Shown here: piece by piece, positions 17,338-26,340 of the stretch | Position numbering within the stretch: the stretch's first letter is position 1 | Layout: each line of letters opens with the position of its first letter | Origin: Legionella anisa | GTDB taxonomy: Bacteria; Pseudomonadota; Gammaproteobacteria; Legionellales; Legionellaceae | Reading direction: 5' to 3' | Assembly (NCBI RefSeq): GCF_001467525.1 | Contig: NZ_LNXS01000037.1 | Coordinates: 32,906-96,905 of the forward strand | Length of the DNA stretch: 64,000 nt | Made by a program: the position numbers and the translations under genes | Notes under the pieces: generated by a model | The model's input: only the letters and a program-made list of their open reading frames with translations | Databases searched by the model: none | Told to the model about the DNA's origin: nothing

Positions 17338-17808
17338 ATGAGCGAACAAGCAAACCAAGCACAACAAAATCAAAATGAAACTCAATTCATGATTCAAAGA
17401 ATTTATACGAAAGACTTATCTTTTGAAACGCCGAATACACCTGCTGTATTTCAGCAACAATGGGAGCCTGAACTAAATCTTGAAATCAACACCAGCAGCA
17501 CACAACTGGAACCAGGCGTTTATGAAGTTATATTGACAGTGACTACTACCGTAAGCAACAAAAAAACTACGGCATTTCTTGTAGAAGTGAAACAAGCAGG
17601 TATTTTTACCATTCAAGGCGCTCCAGAAAATCAATTGGATCATTTATTAAATAGTTTCTGCCCCAATATTTTGTTCCCTTATGCTCGTGAAGCGATTACT
17701 TCGCAAGTAATTCGTGGCAGTTTCCCACAACTGGTATTGGCCCCAATTAATTTCGATGCGTTATACATGCAACAACTTGCAGAGAAACAAAAAGAAGTTC
17801 AAGCTTAG
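17338..17808 (+). CDS. secB: Preprotein export chaperone SecB
   Basis: The 156-residue SecB tetramer subunit binds unfolded preproteins and hands them to SecA. Typical segments: [23 protein letters not shown], read at about residues 18-40, QAGIFTI and the C-terminal [20 protein letters not shown] region with [15 protein letters not shown]. It is the third gene of the rhodanese-grxC-secB set. A family A repeat follows 13 bases after the stop and separates it from gpsA. Confidence 0.97.
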   Translation: MSEQANQAQQNQNETQFMIQRIYTKDLSFETPNTPAVFQQQWEPELNLEINTSSTQLEPGVYEVILTVTTTVSNKKTTAFLVEVKQAGIFTIQGAPENQLDHLLNSFCPNILFPYAREAITSQVIRGSFPQLVLAPINFDALYMQQLAEKQKEVQA

Positions 17809-17820
17809 TTATACACACGA

Positions 17821-17940
17821 GTAGCCCGGGTGCAGGCAAAGCCGTAACCCGGGGATTGGGATTTACATTCCCTTAACCCGGGTTTCGCTACGCTGCACCC
17901 AGGCTACATAATGAAAATAAATGTAGCCTGGGTGCAAGCA
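17821..17940. repeat. Family A palindromic repeat, copy 6, plus a half copy
   Basis: The full copy is 17821-17908, with beta left arm (TGCAGGCAAAGCCGTAACCC) and alpha right arm. A lone left half (TGTAGCCTGGGTGCAAGCAA) lies at 17922-17941 and ends 25 bases before gpsA. Any gpsA promoter must lie in or between these repeats. Confidence 0.88.
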
Positions 17941-17965
17941 AAAACTCTCTGTTTAAGAACATAAA

Positions 17966-18955
17966 ATGAACCAAAAAACCATTGCTATATTAGGTGCCGG
18001 CTCTTGGGGCACTGCAGTTGCAATTCATCTCGCCAAAGTAGGGCATCGTGTTTTGCTCTGGGGACATGATCCGCAGCATGTTGCTCTTATGACAGAAAGA
18101 AAAACAAACTCGCGCTATTTACCTGATATTGATTTTCCTAAAACGCTGGAACCCACGGCTAATTTTATGCAATGCATTGATGAAGCCAATTACGTTATTA
18201 TTGCGGTACCTTCGCATGCATTTGCAGAAATTCTCACTAAAATAAATAAGCCGCCTCGTGGCTTAACCTGGCTGACCAAAGGAATTGATCCACAAAGCCA
18301 TCAATTACTAAGCGATTTGGTGAGTCAAACTTTTGGTTCTACTTTTCCTCAGGCAATAATTTCAGGACCCTCATTCGCCAAAGAGGTGGCACACTTTTTA
18401 CCCACGGCAGTGACTTTAGCCTCTAATGATTCAGAATATCAAAAAGAAATTCGTGAATTGCTTCATCACAATAATCTTCGTGTTTACTTGAGTGATGACC
18501 TTATTGGTGTGCAGATTTGTGGGGCGATTAAAAATGTCCTGGCGATTGGATGTGGTATCAGTGATGGTTTGGGGTATGGAGCGAATGCCAAAGCAGCATT
18601 AATCACCCGTGGGTTAGCAGAAATGGAACGCCTGGGGCTTGCTTTAGGGGCACGAGCAGAGACCTTCCTTGGCTTGGCTGGTGTAGGGGATTTGGTCTTA
18701 ACCTGTACCGATGATCAATCACGAAATCGCCGTTTTGGTTTGCTTCTAGGGAATAACATCAGTATCCCTGAAGCAGAAAAGCAAATTGGCCAAGTGGTTG
18801 AAGGAAAATATAATGCATCACAAGTCTGCTTTATCGCCAAACAACATCACGTAGAAATGCCTATCTGCGAGCAGATTAATGCGCTTTTACAAGGAAAAAT
18901 TAGTCCAAAACAGGTCGTTCAAAATCTAATGAGTCGCCCACCCAAGGAAGAATAA
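17966..18955 (+). CDS. gpsA: NAD(P)-dependent glycerol-3-phosphate dehydrogenase
   Basis: Reduces dihydroxyacetone phosphate to sn-glycerol 3-phosphate for phospholipid synthesis, upstream of PlsY and PgsA, which are also encoded in this window. The N-terminal Rossmann motif is LGAGSWGTAVAIHLA (residues 9-23). The active-site region contains GAIKNVLAIGCGISDGLGYG, with the catalytic lysine, and GLAGVGDLVLTCT. The 329-residue length is normal. It follows secB as in E. coli, but a repeat separates the two. Confidence 0.97.
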   Translation: MNQKTIAILGAGSWGTAVAIHLAKVGHRVLLWGHDPQHVALMTERKTNSRYLPDIDFPKTLEPTANFMQCIDEANYVIIAVPSHAFAEILTKINKPPRGLTWLTKGIDPQSHQLLSDLVSQTFGSTFPQAIISGPSFAKEVAHFLPTAVTLASNDSEYQKEIRELLHHNNLRVYLSDDLIGVQICGAIKNVLAIGCGISDGLGYGANAKAALITRGLAEMERLGLALGARAETFLGLAGVGDLVLTCTDDQSRNRRFGLLLGNNISIPEAEKQIGQVVEGKYNASQVCFIAKQHHVEMPICEQINALLQGKISPKQVVQNLMSRPPKEE

Positions 18956-18978
18956 TTCCGGGCTGCATTGAGAAACAC

Positions 18979-19064
18979 GTAGCCTTGGGTGAAGCACAGA
19001 GAAACCCGGGTTAAAAAAGTCATCACAGAACCCGGGTTACGGCTGCGCCTGCACCCAGGCTACA
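18979..19064. repeat. Family A palindromic repeat, copy 7 (part of a local duplication)
   Basis: Left arm GTAGCCTTGGGTGAAGCACA, beta right arm TTACGGCTGCGCCTGCACCC. The copy and its flanks, about 18969-19100, are repeated almost exactly at about 19257-19384. The right flank includes a copy of the last bases of murI (TTAGGGCTTCACATCTACAA). Confidence 0.9.
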
Positions 19065-19104
19065 ATTATATTAGGGCTTCACATCTACAAGTTCGATAGC
19101 GATT

Positions 19105-19229
19105 AGGTTGGGTCGTTGAACCAACAAACACAACTCACAATCACCCATTGCAATCTCATTCATACGCCCAATTCATCGGGGCCTCGGTGAGCGTCTTAAA
19201 TTGTTGTGTCAAAATGACACAACCTACTT
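19105..19229. repeat. Family B MITE-like element, copy 1
   Basis: Starts AGGTTGGGTCGTTGAACCAA and ends TGTGTCAAAATGACACAACC. Same orientation as the copy at 40177. The right inner palindrome has paired changes (GGGTC to TGTGTC and GACCC to GACACA), so pairing is kept. It lies between the two halves of the family A duplication, in the 400-base gpsA/murI space, which holds no gene. Confidence 0.8.
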
Positions 19230-19266
19230 ACTTGAGGATAACACTGTACTTGCGAATTGAGAAACA

Positions 19267-19350
19267 CGTAGTGGGTGAAGCACAGCGAAACCCGGGTTAA
19301 AAAAGTCATCACAGAACCCGGGTTACGGCTGCGCCTGCACCCAGGCTACA
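19267..19350. repeat. Family A palindromic repeat, copy 8 (second half of the duplication)
   Basis: Nearly identical to the copy at 18979, including the spacer AAAAAGTCATCACAG. Three bases (CCT) are missing from the left arm (GTAGTGGGTGAAGC). It ends 6 bases before the murI stop codon. Confidence 0.9.
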
Positions 19351-19356
19351 ATTATG

Positions 19357-20172
19357 TTAGGGCTTCACATCTACAAGTTCGATAGTGTCCAATGCCAATC
19401 GCTCGCCCAGAAATATCTCGCCTACAATCTGAAAGCGTTTGATTGAATCAGTTACTAAATAGTCTACTTTACTGCTTAAGGAAGGAACGTCATTCAACAA
19501 ATCCTGTTTTTCGAGCAACTGATGCAATGCCAGGGCTGTGGCATGGGCTGAATCAACTACCGTCACACCTTGAGGGAGTAACTTGTTTAATAATGGCTTA
19601 AATACCGGGAAGTGCGTACATCCCAAAAGAACCGTATCTTCGTTAGTAAAACCATCCAAATAATGCTTTAGCGCTTCACGAGCTACTTGATTGGTCACCA
19701 TTCCTTCTTCTGCTAAAGCAACCAATACACTGCACGCTCGAGTATTAATGATTGCCTGCGGCAAGTGTTGGGTAATAAGCTGCTGGTATGCATTCGATGC
19801 AATGGTTGTTTCAGTCGCCAAAACAATAATACGATTGTTTTCAGTCGCAGCAACTGCGGCCGCAGCACCTGGAGCCACCACCCCAAGAACTGGCATATCA
19901 GGCAACATTTCTTGCAAATAGGGCAATGCTGCTGTCGTTGCGGTATTACAGGCGATCACCAATGCCTTAATTCGTCGTTCTACCAGCAATTTTGCCATTT
20001 GCATGGCATATTGTTTTACCGTATCCGGACTTTTAGTGCCATAAGGAAGGCGAGCAGTATCCCCCAAATAGATAAATGATTCTTGCGGCAACCCCTCTCG
20101 CAACGCACGCAAAACAGTCAAGCCGCCCATCCCTGAGTCAAATACACCAATCGCCAGTTGGTTTGAATTCAA
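19357..20172 (-). CDS. murI: Glutamate racemase
   Basis: Supplies D-glutamate for peptidoglycan. Signatures: FDSGMGGLTVLRAL near residue 11, the first catalytic cysteine in IACNTATTAALP (about residue 75) and the second in LLGCTHFPVFKPLL (about residue 184). The 271-residue length is normal. It starts 11 bases after the stop of the large 1200-residue gene and may be co-transcribed with it. The last codons are duplicated downstream at 19072-19100 together with a repeat. Confidence 0.96.
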   Translation of the reverse strand: MNSNQLAIGVFDSGMGGLTVLRALREGLPQESFIYLGDTARLPYGTKSPDTVKQYAMQMAKLLVERRIKALVIACNTATTAALPYLQEMLPDMPVLGVVAPGAAAAVAATENNRIIVLATETTIASNAYQQLITQHLPQAIINTRACSVLVALAEEGMVTNQVAREALKHYLDGFTNEDTVLLGCTHFPVFKPLLNKLLPQGVTVVDSAHATALALHQLLEKQDLLNDVPSLSSKVDYLVTDSIKRFQIVGEIFLGERLALDTIELVDVKP

Positions 20173-20183
20173 TTGATTTCCCC

Positions 20184-23100
20184 TTAATCTTCATCGCTCC
20201 CATTCATAGTAAGCCTCGCCCCTTGGACTTCTATATCTTTTTTCGCTTTTGTAGCAATATCCTGAGGTTTACCTTCACCAAGCTTATCTTTCCAGAGCTT
20301 AGTCGCTTTTGATACGCCCTCCTCCACTTCATTTCTTTTCTTGTCATCCACCAGCTGCTTGAATTCTTTTATTTTCTCATCAACAAGTCCCTTGGCTGAG
20401 CCTTTATATACTGTATTATATAAAGAATCATCCTTAAATCCTCTCCAAGTTCTTTGCGAATCAGGCCTCCAGCTTGAGGTGCCTACAATTTGTATTTTAT
20501 CTCGAGAAAAGTTTGGGTGATGTTCGCCTAAAACGCAGACTGCTGTCCAGTAATGTGCTAACTCTGCATCCTTTCCATGCACACCTTTCAATTTAATAGG
20601 AGACTTACCATCCCAGTCTTTCAACAGATTTTTTGCTGCTTCCATCATTTGTTCCGCCAAATAGTCTTTATCTTTCATTGCGGTGACTATTGAGACTTTT
20701 ACAGGTCTGGTGTTCGTTACATCTTTACCTGATAAAATTGAAGGAGGGGTACCTGAGTGATAATCAATTGCTATGCGCCCCGTATATTCAGTGGTTTTAT
20801 TTGGGTCATCTCGAGTTGGCGTGGATTTGGCATGAACCATATCCACAAGACGAACTTTACCTTTTTCGGGTACTTCTTCTAACTTATAGGTCGGAGAATC
20901 TGTATTCAGATTGGCTTCTCCCGCAGTCAAATCAATATCGGTTGCTCCAGCTTTCTTTTGAAATGCAGTAGTTTTTATCTGATCTCTAGAGACTACTGAA
21001 TAACTAATATTTGTCGTCTCCACCATAGCAGTGAGCTTATGCTGCATAATTCCTTCAATTTTTGCTATAGCTCCATCTTTTCCTGAGAGTTGATTTTTTA
21101 CTCCATGAAAAAATCCCAGCTGCTCATTAATTATGTCTAGTTCCTTTTCTAATTTTTTCTGCACCTTCCTTAATTCTTTGGTTACTTCTGGATTACCAGT
21201 AGCAGCTTTAACAGCTTTAAGACGCGCTTCCAGATTGAACTTGGCACTCTCTAAATGCTCTATGTCTATCTCAAGTTCCTTTTCTGTGTCTTTATAATTC
21301 TGAAGTGTTTCCTGTGGTGTCTTTTTTCCTTTTGCCTTATGTGCTCCGCTGTATAAATAAGGGATTTCTGCAATATTTTCTTTAAGCGCTTCTAAATGTT
21401 CTTTACGTTTTTCAAGTGAAGGTTTACTTTGTTCTAATTTCTCCAAACCTTTATTGATTAATTTTATATCTTCCAGTTTTTCTGCATCAGTACCAGAAGC
21501 TAACTGAGTTTGAATTCTAAAATTTTTTAATTCATTAAATACTTGTGGTGTAAACTCTCTGCTTAATTGCTCTTTCATTTTCTGCTTTGCTGGATCAGGC
21601 GGCGGCGTGTCTGGAATCAGCTTATTAAGAAAATCATGAGCAGTTTCGCTATTAAAAAATGCATTTGAATAAATTCCCTGAATTCCCTGGATGGTATTCA
21701 TGTCATAGTTATTTGCTCCTACCTGCATGGTAAGAGAATGTGTTCCTTCTACTCTTGCCAGAATCTCCACAAATTTTTTCTGTGTGGGGGAGAGAGCTAC
21801 CGGATAGGCACCAACAGCTTCATGAGCAACAAATAAAGATCGATTGTTCAGATGTTCCGTTTTAATAGCGTTTGAAACTGTTTGATCACCGAAAGCACCT
21901 GCAGTGCGATCTGTAAAGCTAAAAGCTTGATAAAAAGCATCATTGGCTCCCGCTGCGCCGCCTAAGGCAATATGAACATCATCAATAAACGTTTTATAAT
22001 TTCCAATAATCGTTAAATCCAATGCCCTATGATTTAACAGTGCTGTATTTATAGCGTTAACCTTATCTTGGGTAATCTCAAAATCAAGCCCCGCCAAAAC
22101 TTTCGCGATCGTGGGATTATAAATTTGCCTAAGGAGAGCAAGCTTTTTATTTTCTTCAACTAGCTTATCAACCTTAAGCACACCACCGCTTTGATTTTCC
22201 TTTCCCAAAAGGGAATATATTTCTTTCTCACTTTGTGCCCTAATTATAACTTGCACTTGTTTCGGATCGTTCAATATCTCAATTTGTTTTTCATTAGGGA
22301 GCTCTTTAAATACTGCAATTAGTTCTTTATGCGCATTTGGATGTGTTGGATCCATAAAGCGAGACTTTTTAACTTCATTTTCAAATCGAACCGCACGGTC
22401 GTCTCTTGCTAAATTTCCTACTCGTCCACGAATTATTTCTCTTAGGCCACCTACACCGTTTATATGCTCTGGCTTGAGAAAATCCAATTTGGTATCATTA
22501 CCTAAGTCATCTTTTCCCAGTAAAGTAGCAAATTTTTTGGCGAAATCATCGGGTTTAGTCGCTTTATCCAGTGTTTGCAGCGCAGGAAGATCCATACCGG
22601 CGAGACGATTCTTCAACAAAGATACTTTAAATTTAACGATGTTGTTGTCATCTGGGACAGGGATAGCCTTGTTGATAATATTATCATCACCAAGACGTGG
22701 AGCAACGACTTTTAACGCGGCGACAAAATTACCTGGATTGCTATTAAAGAGGTTAGCTGCTTTTTTAGGATCGGCTACTGTAGGTCGCTGCTCCAATTCT
22801 GCTTGTATAAATCGCTCACATAACTCTTTTTGTACTTTCGCACCTATTGTGTCCCTTTCCCCCTCCGGAAGCGCTTTAATCCGCCTAATTGTCTCTGCAT
22901 CTAAGTCTAAATGTCCTGAATCTAATAAATCATTTAGAAGGTTTCTTCCAATTTTTTTCAGCGAGGCTTCTAGGCCTAGGATATGCACATCTTTGACTTT
23001 TTGCTCATAGAATTTGGCTACAGCAGCGTCATTTAATAGTTTTTCTCTATTCCTTGTAGCCTCAGCAACAATTTCAGGAGATAAATCTACAGTTAAAGCG

Positions 23101-23786
23101 TCGGTGAACGCTTCAGGTGGTGCTCCATGGAGATCAATCCCTCCTGCAGTAATAAGTGCTTTCGCAGCGGCTTTGATTTCTCCTATGTTCCCTCTTGCCT
23201 GTGCTTGGACTAAGTCATCAAATAATTTGGGATCAGTTAGTCCTGGTTTAGCGAGTGTTTTCAGTAGTAAATGGTTTGCTGCTTCTGTTCTAATGTTGTT
23301 CAACGCAGCTTTAGTCAGAACATCCTCATTGGCTGGATTCCATCCATATATCTCATTAAATTTCATTCCAAGAGAATTTTGTTTTTGTTCTAGGTACTCT
23401 CTAAGTTGTTTCCCATTGTCGGTGAAATCAGTTGTTAAAAGGCCAATTAAAACTTCGGGATCTGCACCTGTTAATGCAAATTTAACACGTTGCTCAGCGG
23501 CAGCTTGGTGCATTTTCTGGAAGGTATCGGTAGGGTCAGTTGCGTCCAATAGGGTGTTTGATGTCCTAGCATTACCCATACGCCATTTAGACGCTTCAAA
23601 ATCTGTATGAATTTGCTTCCAAACTGTCTCATGATCACACACACTACCACGAAAATCGTTTAGTTGGGCTACATTAACTTTTAGCATTGCATCTAACGCG
23701 TCAGTTATTTCTTTTGCTGTTCCCATTCCTCGTAATAAAGTAGTATTTTGTAATCTTTGTAAAAACTCTTTGTTCTTCTTAGCCAT
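20184..23786 (-). CDS. Large coiled-coil protein of unknown function, candidate effector
   Basis: The 1200-residue product (ATG 23786; GGAG 9 bases upstream) is hydrophilic with no signal peptide or membrane helix. A GTG two codons earlier is also possible but is too close to GGAG. Residues 1-700 are helical and charged. About 770-900 is a strong coiled coil (KLEQSKPSLEKRKEHLEALK, KVQKKLEKELDIINEQL). After 1000 there is a compact part with TGRIAIDYHSG, HYWTAVCVLG and SSWRPDSQRTWRGFKD, then a lysine-rich end. I do not recognise any enzyme family. Size, composition and location fit Legionella Dot/Icm substrates, but this is inference. It lies directly upstream of murI. Confidence 0.8.
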   Translation of the reverse strand: MAKKNKEFLQRLQNTTLLRGMGTAKEITDALDAMLKVNVAQLNDFRGSVCDHETVWKQIHTDFEASKWRMGNARTSNTLLDATDPTDTFQKMHQAAAEQRVKFALTGADPEVLIGLLTTDFTDNGKQLREYLEQKQNSLGMKFNEIYGWNPANEDVLTKAALNNIRTEAANHLLLKTLAKPGLTDPKLFDDLVQAQARGNIGEIKAAAKALITAGGIDLHGAPPEAFTDALTVDLSPEIVAEATRNREKLLNDAAVAKFYEQKVKDVHILGLEASLKKIGRNLLNDLLDSGHLDLDAETIRRIKALPEGERDTIGAKVQKELCERFIQAELEQRPTVADPKKAANLFNSNPGNFVAALKVVAPRLGDDNIINKAIPVPDDNNIVKFKVSLLKNRLAGMDLPALQTLDKATKPDDFAKKFATLLGKDDLGNDTKLDFLKPEHINGVGGLREIIRGRVGNLARDDRAVRFENEVKKSRFMDPTHPNAHKELIAVFKELPNEKQIEILNDPKQVQVIIRAQSEKEIYSLLGKENQSGGVLKVDKLVEENKKLALLRQIYNPTIAKVLAGLDFEITQDKVNAINTALLNHRALDLTIIGNYKTFIDDVHIALGGAAGANDAFYQAFSFTDRTAGAFGDQTVSNAIKTEHLNNRSLFVAHEAVGAYPVALSPTQKKFVEILARVEGTHSLTMQVGANNYDMNTIQGIQGIYSNAFFNSETAHDFLNKLIPDTPPPDPAKQKMKEQLSREFTPQVFNELKNFRIQTQLASGTDAEKLEDIKLINKGLEKLEQSKPSLEKRKEHLEALKENIAEIPYLYSGAHKAKGKKTPQETLQNYKDTEKELEIDIEHLESAKFNLEARLKAVKAATGNPEVTKELRKVQKKLEKELDIINEQLGFFHGVKNQLSGKDGAIAKIEGIMQHKLTAMVETTNISYSVVSRDQIKTTAFQKKAGATDIDLTAGEANLNTDSPTYKLEEVPEKGKVRLVDMVHAKSTPTRDDPNKTTEYTGRIAIDYHSGTPPSILSGKDVTNTRPVKVSIVTAMKDKDYLAEQMMEAAKNLLKDWDGKSPIKLKGVHGKDAELAHYWTAVCVLGEHHPNFSRDKIQIVGTSSWRPDSQRTWRGFKDDSLYNTVYKGSAKGLVDEKIKEFKQLVDDKKRNEVEEGVSKATKLWKDKLGEGKPQDIATKAKKDIEVQGARLTMNGSDED

Positions 23787-23940
23787 AATCACACGCTCCG
23801 CAAACCATTATGTATTTATTTTAACCTTATTTTATTAACTAAACATTAAATTTTCATCGCATAAGTACATCCCGCTTGAATAAGGGCAGTAAGATGAACT
23901 AACTTTATATATTAGTATAGCAAGATTAAAGGATTAAGTG

Positions 23941-24246
23941 ATGAAAATCATACTATTTGGCTTATTCTTAACATTAACCCATTTTGCTTATGCTCAAGGG
24001 TGTGTCATTGGTGAGATTCCTTCACAGCCTCGTTATGTTTGTTTTGATGGCAGAACATTGCAGCTTGCAGAAGACGGCCGTTACCTTTGGAACGCGAAAA
24101 GAGGCTGTTTTGTCAGTGCAGTCCCCTGCTGTGCGTATAAAGCCACCCACTATGCATTTTATCCCAATCCTGCCAAGATTGGCGCCGCATACGCCCGTTG
24201 CCGGCATGATTATCCCTTCCACTTAGGACAAATGCAAACCCATTAG
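23941..24246 (+). CDS. Small secreted or periplasmic cysteine-rich protein
   Basis: 101 residues from ATG 23941 (AGGA 7 bases upstream; a GTG one codon earlier is possible). A clear signal peptide, MKIILFGLFLTLTHFAYAQG, has likely cleavage after AYA. The mature part has six cysteines (GCVIGE, YVCFDG, GCFVS, PCCAY, RCRHD), probably in disulfides. I do not recognise the family. It diverges from the 1200-residue gene and is convergent with ankK, with a family A repeat between. It may leave the cell through the type II system. Confidence 0.72.
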   Translation: MKIILFGLFLTLTHFAYAQGCVIGEIPSQPRYVCFDGRTLQLAEDGRYLWNAKRGCFVSAVPCCAYKATHYAFYPNPAKIGAAYARCRHDYPFHLGQMQTH

Positions 24247-24258
24247 CCCCGATTTAAT

Positions 24259-24351
24259 GTAGCCTGGGTGAAGCGCAGCGGAACCCGGGTTTTGAGAGTT
24301 ATTTCGAGTCCGAAACCCCGGGTTACGGCTTCCGCCTCCACCCAGGCTACA
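24259..24351. repeat. Family A palindromic repeat, copy 9
   Basis: Left arm TGTAGCCTGGGTGAAGCGCA, beta right arm TTACGGCTTCCGCCTCCACC with an extra C. It lies between convergent genes. Confidence 0.9.
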
Positions 24352-24366
24352 TTATATTGCTACAGG

Positions 24367-26286
24367 TTACATCAGCGCCAAAGGATCCTGAAACTCGGAA
24401 TTAATAGGATTTTCTAGTTCCTGACCACAAGAAAAGAAGGAAAAAGAACTGGGTTCCTTGACTTTTTTCTCTGTCAGGGCTTTGTTTATCATTGTATGAA
24501 TTTCCCATTGAGTTGAAGTCCAGCCATACAAGCCGCGCAGTTGGCGAATAATCCAGAGGCTACTGCGTAACTGGCGTATGTATTTTACGCCTGCAGACTC
24601 TTCTTCAGATGAATACCCATTGATATCGTCTCTTAATCGTTCCAATCGCTTCGCAAAATCAGGACGCTCCTCATTCACTTTGATGAACTGCTCAACGCAT
24701 TCAAGTGCCAAATTCTTTTTAGATTTAAGGCAAAATCGATGATCCTCACCGATTCGGGTTAAAATATCCTTAAAGGTGCTATAGCGCATGCTTGCATTAA
24801 TTCCTTCCAGATAAGGGTTTTTAAAAGAATAAGAGCGAACTATTGGAATAAGGCCAGGATGTTTTGTAGTGTCCGCCCCATTTTCGATTAAATGCTTACT
24901 AATTAGCTTTCCATTTTTCTGCACATCATGTTCATCAGAGTTCCCAGATTGAACCCGTTCCAGAGCAATATCCAAGGGAGTTTTACCTGCTTTGTTTTTT
25001 ACATTGATAAACTCGCGAAACATACTGATTGTTTCTTCGTAACGATATTCACCGAGCTTAATTGCTGTATGTAGCGGCGTATCCCCTTTTTCAAATCCAT
25101 TGGGTTCTTTACATAAGTCTCGATATTGACTAAAAGACTGCTGAACTTCTTGCCCAAGCGTCTCAGTCAAATTTGGCGGAATGATGTCTTTCAATAAAGC
25201 CTGGATTTGTTCTGGATCCAATTCGCACACATACCTACGGAATTCTTTTATCGAAAACAGTGCTGCCCGCAAACGTGCAAGTCGTGCTATGGCAGTTTGA
25301 GTCATTAAAGCGACCTCTGCCCGATCCTCGGCTTTCGTCATATCAGTACATTCCGTTAATGTCTGCACAATAAGCTCATTTGGAATTAAAATATGCTTAA
25401 AAAAAGACTTCCATTTCGCTCGGATAAACTGAGGATTATTAAGTAAGCGGGAAAAAGCATTAACATCGGCATAGTTATGACATTCTTTATTGTCAAAAGG
25501 ATTAGAAATATAATCAAATTTTGTTGGCCAATAGGAATTCGATGAATGGGTTAAGCACACCAGAGATTTGAGATCATCTTTTATGATATCAAATGCATGG
25601 GCGCCATGCAGTAAGTGGAAAGGGCGACGAGTAAGAAACCCCATGATGCTGTCTACAAACATCAAATCATGATCAATTTTGAAGAACACTACGTGGGGCT
25701 TGCTCTCTCCCTTTCGTTCTACCAGATAAAAACCATAGTTCCCTTTATGTAAATCATCTTCCTCCAAAGTATAAGAAGTAGCGAGAATACTGGCTAAGGA
25801 TTCGTAATCAATGGTTAAATGGCCATCTATCTCCGCTTCGACTAAACGTGCATAAAAACCCTGAGGCACTTTATCCATAAAATAAATGGGTATTTGGGTA
25901 GGATCATCGTATTGTGCTGAAGGGTTATAGGCACACCCTGTTTCCGGGTCCTTGAACGCATAAAAACGCTTGCCCAGGCCTTCCTTGTTTGTGATGACAT
26001 AGCCAAGGTGATCAACTGCCAAACCCTCAACATTATTGTCAGCATCTACCACCAAATTGCTGGAAGGCGTTAAATTAAATAATAAAAGCAGACGAGCCAA
26101 TTGACCAAACATCACCTCCAAACGAGAAAGTTCAGCTCGACCGTATTTATTTTTCTTACAAATGACTCGATGAGGAGGTTTTATTTTATCAGGGGGAGTA
26201 TATACCGCACGCAGATACGTTTCATGACCCGTTGCATGTGACGCAGGGCCTAATTCAATATCGTTAATCTGGAGGAACGAAGGCAT
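24367..26286 (-). CDS. ankK: AnkK/LegA5-type effector: kinase-like domain plus ankyrin repeats
   Basis: 639 residues. The N-terminal half has a kinase-like layout: a candidate ATP lysine in VICKKNKYG (residues 41-49), a catalytic-loop-like DDLHKGNYG (D177/D178, H180, N183; compare DRHxxN of phosphoinositide kinases) and a metal-binding-like FKIDHDLMF (D205, D207). Ankyrin repeats are at about 400-460 (GDTPLHTAIKLGEY, GKTPLDIALERV). L. pneumophila LegA5/AnkK (lpg2322) is reported to be a phosphatidylinositol 3-kinase effector. Gene position next to pilU and the motif order fit it. The identification is from memory, without alignment. Confidence 0.7.
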   Translation of the reverse strand: MPSFLQINDIELGPASHATGHETYLRAVYTPPDKIKPPHRVICKKNKYGRAELSRLEVMFGQLARLLLLFNLTPSSNLVVDADNNVEGLAVDHLGYVITNKEGLGKRFYAFKDPETGCAYNPSAQYDDPTQIPIYFMDKVPQGFYARLVEAEIDGHLTIDYESLASILATSYTLEEDDLHKGNYGFYLVERKGESKPHVVFFKIDHDLMFVDSIMGFLTRRPFHLLHGAHAFDIIKDDLKSLVCLTHSSNSYWPTKFDYISNPFDNKECHNYADVNAFSRLLNNPQFIRAKWKSFFKHILIPNELIVQTLTECTDMTKAEDRAEVALMTQTAIARLARLRAALFSIKEFRRYVCELDPEQIQALLKDIIPPNLTETLGQEVQQSFSQYRDLCKEPNGFEKGDTPLHTAIKLGEYRYEETISMFREFINVKNKAGKTPLDIALERVQSGNSDEHDVQKNGKLISKHLIENGADTTKHPGLIPIVRSYSFKNPYLEGINASMRYSTFKDILTRIGEDHRFCLKSKKNLALECVEQFIKVNEERPDFAKRLERLRDDINGYSSEEESAGVKYIRQLRSSLWIIRQLRGLYGWTSTQWEIHTMINKALTEKKVKEPSSFSFFSCGQELENPINSEFQDPLALM

Positions 26287-26340
26287 GAATCATGAAGAGG
26301 AATCAAATTGACTTAAATTTTAACATACAGGCCAAAAAAA

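Noticed and set aside
23014..23610. Plus-strand open frame of 198 codons
   Set aside because: Lies antisense within the 1200-residue gene, serine/alanine-rich as expected for an antisense frame, no own ribosome site.
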